Positions 26,054 to 33,503 of a stretch of 47,173 bases of DNA are shown here, one piece after another. Numbering within the stretch: position 1 is the stretch's first letter; each line of letters opens with the position of its first letter. The position numbers and the translations under genes are program-made. Under the pieces are notes generated by a model. The model was not told the DNA's origin. It did not search any database and saw only the letters and a program-made list of their open reading frames with translations. Origin of the DNA: Bacillaceae bacterium S4-13-56 (GTDB lineage: Bacteria > Bacillota > Bacilli > Bacillales > JAWJLM01); the NCBI GenBank assembly GCA_040191315.1, contig JAWJLM010000043.1:1-47173 (forward strand), in the 5' to 3' direction.

Positions 26054-27502
26054 TTGAAACTCATTAAACCACATTCAAATCCCACTCCATCAATAACCTT
26101 CAGCAGAATCACCCAGCCTTCTCCTTACACATCACAACTAGCCGGCCGTCTTCTACTAAGAAAAGAAATTCAACTCCCTGAAGATATTTTTCAACAACTC
26201 CTACAACATCATTATTTAATTGAAAAGCCACCCATCCTAAAAACGATAGGAGGGTACCAATGTCAGCGATGTGGTGCTAATAAGAAGCATCAGTTTGGGT
26301 TGATGCCTTGTTTGAATTGCGGAAAGCCGTGTCTATATTGCCGGAAATGTGTGGTCATGGGCAGAGTGCAATCTTGTACACCTCTATATGAATGGAATGG
26401 ACCGGATATTTCATTTTCAATACCAGAAAAGCCATTATCTTGGGAGGGGAGCTTAACAAAGGCTCAAGAACACGCTTCTCAAAAAATTGAACAGGCAATG
26501 TATGATAAATCTCGGTTGCTGGTCCATGCGGTGTGTGGGGCGGGGAAAACCGAAATGCTTTTCGCGGGAATATCAAATGCTTTCCAAAGAGGGGAACGAA
26601 TTGCTATAGCCACACCCCGGAGTGACGTTGTACGCGAGTTGGCTCCGCGCCTAAGGCAAGCATTTTCCCAAATATCCATTGCTGCTCTGTATGGAGGAAC
26701 AGAGGACATTCCTGACGGAGCACAACTAATCATTACAACCACTCATCAACTCTTCCGATTCAGTCAAGCCTTCGATGTCATGGTGATTGATGAGGTCGAT
26801 GCGTTTCCTTTTCATGGGGATCCATCGCTCCCGTTTGCTACTAAAAGGGCGACCAAGCTAAACGGTGCAACCATCTACCTCACCGCAACCCCACGATCCG
26901 ATTTGAAGCATCAAGTTCAACAAAGGAAACTGGACGTCGTCTTTGTACCCGTTAGGTTCCATGGACACCCACTTCCTGTCCCCAAATTTCAACTCATTTA
27001 CAACTTTTCTAATATTCTTCAAAAGAATCAGCTACCTAAAGCCATCGTTCAATGGATAAAGCAAAAGCGCACAACAAATCGACGCCTTCTCCTGTTTGTC
27101 TCTGAAATTGAAATGGCCCATATGGCGAAAGAGATCCTAATCCACAAATTCCCTCACGAAACTATCGAAAATGTCCATGCGGCTGACCCTGACCGGGAGC
27201 AAAAAATCCTTCTCTATCGGCAACAAAAAATATCCATTCTTATTACTACCACTATTTTAGAAAGAGGAGTAACATTTCCATCCATTGATGTAGCCGTTAT
27301 CGATGCAGGCCATGAGGTGTTTGATGAAGCAGCCCTCGTGCAGATTGCTGGAAGGGCAGGGAGGAGTGCTGATGATCCAACGGGGGAAGTCATCTTTTTT
27401 CACAATGGTCTTACTATAGCTATGAAATCCGCGAAGAAGTCCATCCATGAAATGAACAAAAAAGGAGAGAAGATCAAACATGACCCATTGCCTATGGTGT
27501 GA
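26054..27502 (+). CDS. comFA: DNA uptake ATPase/translocase ComFA
   Basis: A 482-residue superfamily 2 helicase-like ATPase that drives single-stranded DNA into the cytoplasm during transformation. A four-cysteine zinc region (CQRCG ... CLNCGKPCLYCRKC) is followed by Walker A CGAGKTE, DEVDAF in the Walker B position, TATPRSD (motif III), and TTTILERGVTFP and IAGRAGRS (motifs V and VI). TTG 26054 is preferred because AAGGAGGT lies nine bases upstream; an in-frame ATG at 26000 with a weaker, distant site would add 18 residues. It overlaps comFC by 23 bases. No comFB lies between them. Confidence 0.92.
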   Translation: MKLIKPHSNPTPSITFSRITQPSPYTSQLAGRLLLRKEIQLPEDIFQQLLQHHYLIEKPPILKTIGGYQCQRCGANKKHQFGLMPCLNCGKPCLYCRKCVVMGRVQSCTPLYEWNGPDISFSIPEKPLSWEGSLTKAQEHASQKIEQAMYDKSRLLVHAVCGAGKTEMLFAGISNAFQRGERIAIATPRSDVVRELAPRLRQAFSQISIAALYGGTEDIPDGAQLIITTTHQLFRFSQAFDVMVIDEVDAFPFHGDPSLPFATKRATKLNGATIYLTATPRSDLKHQVQQRKLDVVFVPVRFHGHPLPVPKFQLIYNFSNILQKNQLPKAIVQWIKQKRTTNRRLLLFVSEIEMAHMAKEILIHKFPHETIENVHAADPDREQKILLYRQQKISILITTTILERGVTFPSIDVAVIDAGHEVFDEAALVQIAGRAGRSADDPTGEVIFFHNGLTIAMKSAKKSIHEMNKKGEKIKHDPLPMV

Positions 27503-28169
27503 TATCGAAATCATTCCTCAAATCACTTGGGAAACCTTTTTGATTTACCAAAACCCATCCCCTATTTGTGAAAAATGTGATTCCATGCTGCAACTGCTTC
27601 AAGGGACTCGTTGTCTTATTTGCAATCGCGAGCATCCAAGCGGAGGACTTTGTTTTGATTGTGAACGGTGGGAACAAAATCCTCAAACGAAAGGGCTTCT
27701 CACAACAAACCATTCCCTTTATACCTACAACGACTCCATGAAAGAAATCATGGCAAAATGGAAATTCCGTGGAGACTACGTTCTCATTCAAATGTTCCAA
27801 GAAAAAATCAATAAGGCCTATAAGAAGCTCCTCTCAAAATCCTACCAGCCTATCCTAGTTCCTATCCCTTTAAGCGAGGAACGTTCCAAAGAAAGAGGAT
27901 TCAATCAAGCAGAGGCTATCGCAGAATGTATGGACCCCAAAAGGATTCAACACCCTCTCCAAAGAATCACTTCGGAAAAGCAATCAAAAAAAACAAGATA
28001 TGATCGCCTGCACAGTCAAAATCCTTTCACAATCCAGCACTCCATCACTCAGCCCGTCCTCCTCATTGACGACATCTACACAACAGGCTCGACCCTAAGA
28101 CAGGCAGCAGCAATACTTAAATCGAATGGATGCCCGGAAGTTCGTAGTTTTACACTGATCCGAGGATAG
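27480..28169 (+). CDS. comFC: Competence protein ComFC
   Basis: A 229-residue phosphoribosyltransferase-like protein needed for transformation and known to work with ComFA. It begins with paired zinc cysteines (CLWCDIEI, CEKCDSM, CLICNREH, CFDC). The PRTase signature VLLIDDIYTTGSTL is near the end. It starts inside comFA, using GGAGAG as ribosome site. Confidence 0.93.
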   Translation: MTHCLWCDIEIIPQITWETFLIYQNPSPICEKCDSMLQLLQGTRCLICNREHPSGGLCFDCERWEQNPQTKGLLTTNHSLYTYNDSMKEIMAKWKFRGDYVLIQMFQEKINKAYKKLLSKSYQPILVPIPLSEERSKERGFNQAEAIAECMDPKRIQHPLQRITSEKQSKKTRYDRLHSQNPFTIQHSITQPVLLIDDIYTTGSTLRQAAAILKSNGCPEVRSFTLIRG

Positions 28170-28242
28170 ATTGCAAAATTACCACCAATTTGACAGAAAT
28201 CCGACAAAATTCGATCAATCCCTCTTTTCCCCACCTCCCATT

Positions 28243-28253
28243 GACGATATAAT
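28243..28253 (+). promoter_or_regulatory. Possible promoter ahead of the flagellar operon
   Basis: GACGATATAAT combines a sigma-D-like -10 (GACGATAT) with a perfect TATAAT. It lies 37 bp before yvyF. Neither a TAAA nor a TTGACA is at the proper distance, so the sigma factor is undecided. Confidence 0.4.
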
Positions 28254-28289
28254 GAGCACAAAGGGAAACAAAAGAGGAGGAACCCACCC

Positions 28290-28724
28290 ATGGGCGAATT
28301 ATCCAACTGCCCTCGTTGCGGAGCACTTTTTGTAAAAACAATAAAATCAGTCTGTCCCGAGTGCTCCAAAGAGGAAGAAAAAGCATTTAACATTGTCTAC
28401 GAATTTATCCGTCGCAGAGAAAATAGAGAAGCAACGATATCAGAAGTGGTCGAAGGAACTGGTGTCGAGGAAGACCTTATCATCAAATTTATCAAAGAAA
28501 AACGAATCCGAAGCACCCATTTTCCCAACCTAACCTATGAATGTGAAAAATGTGGAGCCCCAATTAAAGAAGGTGTCATCTGTACATCTTGCCAAGCAGG
28601 GCTCAAATCAGAACTGGACTTCAATGAACAGCTCGAATCTATTAAACAACGGAACCAACAGGAAGAACACGCCAAAGCAAATACATATTTCGCCATCAAC
28701 AAAGACAAAGATAAATCAAAATAA
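28290..28724 (+). CDS. yvyF: Flagellar operon protein YvyF
   Basis: A 144-residue protein of the YvyF type found at the head of late flagellar operons. There are two zinc-binding pairs near the start (CPRCG, CPEC) and two later (CEKCG, CTSC), with a helix-turn-helix-like stretch TISEVVEGTGVEEDLIIKFI between. AGGAGG lies in front of the ATG. Its role is unknown, possibly regulatory. flgM follows after 73 bp. Confidence 0.85.
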   Translation: MGELSNCPRCGALFVKTIKSVCPECSKEEEKAFNIVYEFIRRRENREATISEVVEGTGVEEDLIIKFIKEKRIRSTHFPNLTYECEKCGAPIKEGVICTSCQAGLKSELDFNEQLESIKQRNQQEEHAKANTYFAINKDKDKSK

Positions 28725-28797
28725 CTCTAAACTTTTTCCGAAACCAACCGATAGTAAGAGTAATAGGAACGAGGAATACCGAAAGAGGTGATCGGAA

Positions 28798-29061
28798 ATG
28801 AAAATTCATGGACCAAATCATATGAATATGAACCCATACAAAAAACAAATACAAAAACAGGCTGAACTTGAGCAGAGCGGCAAACAACAAGATAAAATCG
28901 AAATCTCCAGCGAAGCCAAACAAATGCAAGAAGCTAATCAGGCCGTAGAAGCACGCCAAAAGAAAGTCGCAGAAATCAAACAACAAATTGAATCCGGCGA
29001 ATACCAAATAGACCCAAAAGCCACCGCCCAAAAAATGATCGACTTTTGGACCAACAAATAA
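28798..29061 (+). CDS. flgM: Anti-sigma-D factor FlgM
   Basis: An 87-residue FlgM: the short N-terminal MKIHGPN...NPYKKQ, the motif KIEISSEAKQMQEA, and a C-terminal helical part (VAEIKQQIESGEYQIDPKATAQKMIDFW) that binds sigma-D. It holds late flagellar transcription back until the hook is complete. Ribosome site AAAGAGGTGATC. Confidence 0.92.
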   Translation: MKIHGPNHMNMNPYKKQIQKQAELEQSGKQQDKIEISSEAKQMQEANQAVEARQKKVAEIKQQIESGEYQIDPKATAQKMIDFWTNK

Positions 29062-29101
29062 ATTTTCTCACTAAAACTACTAAAGAAAGGAGACGGACCA
29101 C

Positions 29102-29605
29102 ATGCCCAACACCATAAAACCCATACTCCAAACCATGGAACGTCTCTACAAAATACACCAAAGCCTACTCAACCTGTCCCAACAAAAAACCGAATACCTA
29201 AAAACCAACAACATCCAAGCCCTCCAACAACTCTTCCCAAACGAACGCAAACACATCCAAGCCCTCGAAACCTTGGAAAAAACGCGATCAGAGTTAGTAG
29301 AGACATGGATACAAGAACACGGGCCGTCTGGGATAGAGCCAACCCTTTCGAACTTGCTCCCTACTGTTCAGGATGAGGAGGAACGAAAGCAGCTCCAAAC
29401 TATGAGCGACGAATTCATCTTGATCATGGCGGAGATTAAGCAACAAGAAGCGTTGAACCGTGAGTTAACGATGCAGTCTTTGCAGTTTGTGGAATTAACG
29501 ATGGACATGCTGCAACCAACTTTAAAGAATATGAATTATGGAAACCCAAATACGAAAGGCTCAGGTGTGGAACCGAAGAGATCAGTCTTTGATTCCAAGA
29601 TATAG
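29102..29605 (+). CDS. flgN: Flagellar chaperone FlgN
   Basis: A 167-residue, mostly alpha-helical protein (FlgN/YvyG family), the export chaperone of hook-associated proteins FlgK and FlgL, encoded next. Two long helices (LYKIHQSLLNLSQQKTEYL and later QQEALNRELTMQSLQFVELT) fit the fold. AAAGGAGAC precedes the start. The first 180 bases use a C-rich codon style unlike the rest of the gene. Confidence 0.88.
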   Translation: MPNTIKPILQTMERLYKIHQSLLNLSQQKTEYLKTNNIQALQQLFPNERKHIQALETLEKTRSELVETWIQEHGPSGIEPTLSNLLPTVQDEEERKQLQTMSDEFILIMAEIKQQEALNRELTMQSLQFVELTMDMLQPTLKNMNYGNPNTKGSGVEPKRSVFDSKI

Positions 29606-29620
29606 GAGAGGAGTTCAACG

Positions 29621-31135
29621 ATGTCATCAACTTTTTTTGGATTAGAAACAGCAAGGCGCGCACTGACAACACAGCAGTCCGCTTTATATACGACGGGCAA
29701 CAATATAGCCAATGCCAATACAGAAGGCTACACTAGGCAACGTGTCAATTTTGAACAAACCTCACCTTATCCACCAGCCTCGAGAAACCGGGAACAAATT
29801 CCAGGTCAAATGGGGACAGGAGTCACAGCAGATTCAGTTCAACGAATTCGTGATCAATTTTTAGATATTCAATATCGAGGGGAAAATAGTAAGCTAGGAT
29901 ACTATGATTCTAAGGCAGCTGCTATGAGACAGATGGAGGATATTTTGAACGAACCGTCTGAAGAAGGACTCTCAAAAGTATTAGACCAATTTTGGCAATC
30001 TCTTCAAGATTTAGCGGTTAACCCTGAGGAATCGGGTGCACGATCTGTTGTGCGACAACGTGGAATATCGGTGGCAGAGACCTTTAAATACATGTCTTCT
30101 TCCTTATCATCTATTCGAACAGATCTTGAGCATGAGCTAGAAGTAACAAAAACAGAGTTCAATTCCTTGTTGAGCCAACTTCAAGGAATTAACCAGCAAA
30201 TTGGGGAAATCGAGCCCCACGGATATTTGCCTAATAATCTATATGATGAACGTGATATTTTACTGGATAAGCTTTCTAGTTTAGCTAATATAAAGGTTTC
30301 TTATGTAGGGAGCGGGGGGCAGCCGAATGCCATTGCTGAAGGCCGAGCTTCGGTAGAGCTAGTGGGACCAAGTGGAGCTTCCTATAATCCACCTGTCATG
30401 ATGTTGGACGGAGCTACTAACCAAGTGAATCAGATGACCATTAATTTCGATAATTCTCTTGGGCAGAATGCTATTGGGACAATTGAAATTGGAGGCCAAA
30501 CCTTTAGTGGAGCCAACTTCACTTCTAAAGGAAAGGTACAAGCCCTTATTGAATCCTATGGTTACATAGATAATGGTGTGATCAAGGGTGAATACCCAGA
30601 AATGCTAGATAATTTGGATAAGATGGCGTTTGAATTTGCTACGGAATTTAATCATATCCACAAAGGTGGTTATGATTTAAATGGAACTGTAGGTGGTGAT
30701 TTCTTCGTTGTAAGTGCCAATTATTCAGCAACTAACCTTGATGTTGTACAAGCCATTAAAGATAATGGAGACCTTATTGCAGCAAGTAACGATACTAAAA
30801 GTGGTGATGGGGGGAATGCAAGTGATCTTGCAAACGTTTTGCATACTTCTCTCCCCAATCTTGGTCAGAACACAACGGTGAAAAGTTTCTATGAATCTGC
30901 TATTGGCGAAATGGCAGTTATCACTCAGGAAGCCATAAGGCAGACAAATAACGCAGATGTCTTACGTCAACAAGTCGAAGAGCGTCGCCAATCCGTAAGT
31001 GGCGTTTCTCTAGATGAGGAAATGACGAACATGATCAAGTTTCAACATGCTTATAATGCGGCAGCTCGCAGTATGACAGCTGTCGATGAAATGCTCGATC
31101 GAATCATTAATCAAATGGGATTAGTCGGAAGGTAG
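29621..31135 (+). CDS. flgK: Hook-associated protein FlgK
   Basis: A 504-residue hook-filament junction protein. The N-terminal rod-type motif LETARRALTTQQSALYTTGNNIANANTEGYTRQRV is present, as is the C-terminal assembly helix EEMTNMIKFQHAYNAAARSMTAVDEMLDRIINQMG, both needed for export and stacking. AGGAGAGGAG lies ahead of the ATG. flgL starts eight bases after the stop. Confidence 0.95.
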   Translation: MSSTFFGLETARRALTTQQSALYTTGNNIANANTEGYTRQRVNFEQTSPYPPASRNREQIPGQMGTGVTADSVQRIRDQFLDIQYRGENSKLGYYDSKAAAMRQMEDILNEPSEEGLSKVLDQFWQSLQDLAVNPEESGARSVVRQRGISVAETFKYMSSSLSSIRTDLEHELEVTKTEFNSLLSQLQGINQQIGEIEPHGYLPNNLYDERDILLDKLSSLANIKVSYVGSGGQPNAIAEGRASVELVGPSGASYNPPVMMLDGATNQVNQMTINFDNSLGQNAIGTIEIGGQTFSGANFTSKGKVQALIESYGYIDNGVIKGEYPEMLDNLDKMAFEFATEFNHIHKGGYDLNGTVGGDFFVVSANYSATNLDVVQAIKDNGDLIAASNDTKSGDGGNASDLANVLHTSLPNLGQNTTVKSFYESAIGEMAVITQEAIRQTNNADVLRQQVEERRQSVSGVSLDEEMTNMIKFQHAYNAAARSMTAVDEMLDRIINQMGLVGR

Positions 31136-31143
31136 GGATCTAG

Positions 31144-32028
31144 ATGCGAGTGACTCAAAGTATGCTAACAAATAATATGTTGAAAAACCTTAGCCGGAGC
31201 TATAGCAATCTCGATAAGTATTCCGACCAGCTTTCCACAGGTAAAAAAGTAAACCGTCCTTCTGATGACCCAGTGGTTGCCATGAAGGGGATGAATTATC
31301 GGTCTCAGTTAACAGAGGTGGAGCAGTTTCAACGGAACCTTGGAGAAGTATATAACTGGATGGATAATTCTGATTCAGCTCTTGATAAGGCTACGCAAGC
31401 CCTTCAACGCTTACGTGAATTGGCAGTTCAAGCTAGCAATGGGACGTATGAAGAAAACCAACGCGAGAGTATTGCTAAGGAAGTGGATCAATTAAAGGAA
31501 CATTTAATTGACATTGCTAACACAAAGGTAAACAATAAATATATTTTCAATGGAACGGATACAAAAAATGCACCGTTAACGGTAGATTCGGTTACAGGGA
31601 TAATCGCAACATCAGGAACTACAAATCCAGTAATGATTGAGGTTTCTGGTGGAACAAAGCTTCAGGCAAATATTAATCCACAGAATGTATTTACTGATCA
31701 GTTGTTTGCAGATATTAATGAATTCTTAAATGCTTTAAAGTCAGATAATGTGGCAAATGTACAAGCAGCTATTGGCAATCTTGATACACATATTGATAAT
31801 ACAGTAAATGAAAGAGCAGACTTAGGAGCTAGGATGAATCGGTTAGAATTGATTGAAAATCGATTAGCGGAGCAGGAAGTTATTGCTACTCGTACGATGT
31901 CTGATAATGAAGACATAGATATTGAAAAGGTCATTGTGGCTCTAACTTCTCAAGAGAGTATTCATCGTGCGGCCTTAAGTGGAGGATCACGAATCATTCA
32001 ACCAACTCTTCTTGATTTTCTACGCTAA
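31144..32028 (+). CDS. flgL: Hook-associated protein FlgL
   Basis: A 294-residue second junction protein. It has the flagellin-like N-terminus MRVTQSMLTNNMLKNL...LSTGKKVNRPSDDP and a terminal helix ending SGGSRIIQPTLLDFLR. Close spacing with flgK indicates joint translation. Confidence 0.95.
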   Translation: MRVTQSMLTNNMLKNLSRSYSNLDKYSDQLSTGKKVNRPSDDPVVAMKGMNYRSQLTEVEQFQRNLGEVYNWMDNSDSALDKATQALQRLRELAVQASNGTYEENQRESIAKEVDQLKEHLIDIANTKVNNKYIFNGTDTKNAPLTVDSVTGIIATSGTTNPVMIEVSGGTKLQANINPQNVFTDQLFADINEFLNALKSDNVANVQAAIGNLDTHIDNTVNERADLGARMNRLELIENRLAEQEVIATRTMSDNEDIDIEKVIVALTSQESIHRAALSGGSRIIQPTLLDFLR

Positions 32029-32036
32029 ACATAAGA

Positions 32037-32066
32037 CTTGTCACGTTTGTGTGGCAAGCCTTTTTA
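32037..32066 (+). terminator. Terminator or attenuator after flgL
   Basis: CTTGTCAC/GTGGCAAG stem with a T-run. It sits inside the flagellar operon, so it probably lowers rather than ends expression of the distal genes. Confidence 0.65.
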
Positions 32067-32094
32067 CTATTATTTTGTAAAGAGGTGAGAATGA

Positions 32095-32685
32095 ATGAAA
32101 TTACCTCAGGTTAGATTGGAGTCTCAGATGGCTCAGATTCAAATTCAATTAACCTCTGCGTCTCAAACCACACAGCAGCCCAATACTACCCAAACTATTC
32201 GGCAGCCGGAAGCGGAGATAAGGATAGAGAAGACACCATCGAAGTTAACTATTGATCAAACGCAGGCCTGGAATGATATGGATCTAAAAAGTGTAAAGAA
32301 AAGAATTGAAGATGCCGCACAATTAGGAAAGCAAAAAGTAATGGAAGGTGTGGCAAGACGGGTACGACAAGGGGAAGAATTGATGGAGATTGAGAATGGA
32401 GGTAATGTACTTCAAAGGCAAGCTTCTGAAAATGGACATCGACCTGAAAAACAATTTAATATAGGGTGGATTCCCTCTCATTTTTCGGTTAGGATTGATT
32501 ATCAACCCTCTAAGGTAAACATCAATGTAAAGACTCAACAGCCAATCATTGAAAATAGGGCCAGTAAGCCTATTATTAATTATCAACCTGGTTCAATTGA
32601 GACAAGTTTAAAACAGCAAGCTAATCTTGAAATTGATTTTGAAAATCTAGCATTTCGTGGTCCAAACTTCGAAATGCCTTTATAA
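32095..32685 (+). CDS. yviE: YviE (DUF6470) flagellar-operon protein
   Basis: A 196-residue basic, Gln-rich protein matching YviE of Bacillus: the start MKLPQVRLESQMAQIQIQ, the middle WNDMDLKSVKKRIEDAAQLGKQKVMEGVARRVRQGEEL and the end NLEIDFENLAFRGPNFEMPL are typical. Function unknown. It is conserved only in this position between flgL and fliW. Confidence 0.85.
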   Translation: MKLPQVRLESQMAQIQIQLTSASQTTQQPNTTQTIRQPEAEIRIEKTPSKLTIDQTQAWNDMDLKSVKKRIEDAAQLGKQKVMEGVARRVRQGEELMEIENGGNVLQRQASENGHRPEKQFNIGWIPSHFSVRIDYQPSKVNINVKTQQPIIENRASKPIINYQPGSIETSLKQQANLEIDFENLAFRGPNFEMPL

Positions 32686-32700
32686 GGATGTGTTCTATAG

Positions 32701-33141
32701 ATGAAGATAGAAACAAAATATTTAGGTGAGATTGAAGTTTCGGAAGAACAGGTAATTACTTTCCCACACGGGATTCCTGGGTTCCATGAGTTTAAAAAGT
32801 TTGTGTTATTAGAAATCCCAGAGACACCCCCATTTATGGTTCTTCAATCAGTGGAAGAGTCCTATGTGGCTTTTGTTGTTGTAAATCCATATGTTTTCCG
32901 AAAAGATTATGAATTTAATTTAAACGAATCTGCTCAAGAGTTACTAGAAGTAGATTCAGAAACTGATCTCAAAATTTTTTCGATTCTTTCCTTAAAGGAT
33001 CCTTTTGCATCAAGCACAATAAATCTTCAAGCACCGATTATTATTAACGCAAAGAAAAAAATCGGTAAGCAATACATAACGAATAGTAAGAGCTTTTCAA
33101 CAAAAGAACCGATCACTTCTTCTGCAGTGAAGGAGGGCTAA
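32701..33141 (+). CDS. fliW: Flagellar assembly factor FliW
   Basis: A 146-residue FliW with family strands MKIETKYLGEIEVSE, ITFPHGIPGFHEFKKFVLLE and NLQAPIIINAKKKIGKQYI. It binds free flagellin or CsrA in turn: when flagellin is exported, FliW is freed, removes CsrA and so restores flagellin translation. csrA starts three bases after its stop. Confidence 0.95.
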   Translation: MKIETKYLGEIEVSEEQVITFPHGIPGFHEFKKFVLLEIPETPPFMVLQSVEESYVAFVVVNPYVFRKDYEFNLNESAQELLEVDSETDLKIFSILSLKDPFASSTINLQAPIIINAKKKIGKQYITNSKSFSTKEPITSSAVKEG

Positions 33142-33144
33142 AGA

Positions 33145-33375
33145 ATGTTAGTTCTCACTCGTAAAGTAAATGAGGCCATTCAAATTGGAGAAGATATCGA
33201 GATTAAAGTGCTTGGGATCGATGGGGAGCAAATCAAATTGGGTATTTCTGCTCCTAAGCATGTAGAAATCCATCGAAAAGAAATTTATTTAGAAATTCAA
33301 CGTGAAAATAGTGATGCAGCAAGCGTTTCGACAGATTTATTAAATTTATTGAAAAATAATACAAAAAAAGATTAA
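33145..33375 (+). CDS. csrA: RNA-binding translational repressor CsrA
   Basis: A 76-residue CsrA with the full fold [18 protein letters not shown]...[25 protein letters not shown]. It blocks the hag ribosome site by binding GGA motifs in the leader, visible just downstream. Its stop codon shares bases with the -35 of the hag sigma-D promoter. Confidence 0.96.
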   Translation: MLVLTRKVNEAIQIGEDIEIKVLGIDGEQIKLGISAPKHVEIHRKEIYLEIQRENSDAASVSTDLLNLLKNNTKKD

Positions 33376-33399
33376 ACATCCGACATTTTCCTCCGATAA
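33373..33399 (+). promoter_or_regulatory. Sigma-D promoter of hag
   Basis: TAAA (33373-33376), a 15-bp spacer and TCCGATAA (33392-33399), one mismatch from the sigma-D consensus TAAA-N15-GCCGATAA. The -35 overlaps the csrA stop codon. Confidence 0.88.
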
Positions 33400-33460
33400 T
33401 AAAAATGTACCAGTACTGACGGACAGAGGCGGCCGACTCTAGTTCGTTTGTCATAGGTAA

Positions 33461-33493
33461 CCACAAGGATGTGGGACTTACAAACTCAAGGAG
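33461..33493 (+). promoter_or_regulatory. CsrA-binding sites in the hag leader
   Basis: Site 1 is a perfect hairpin CCACA-AGGA-TGTGG (33461-33474) with GGA in its loop. Site 2 is the ribosome site CAAGGAGG (33487-33494). This two-site layout matches the known CsrA control of B. subtilis hag. Confidence 0.85.
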
Positions 33494-33503
33494 GAAAAGT
33501 GAA

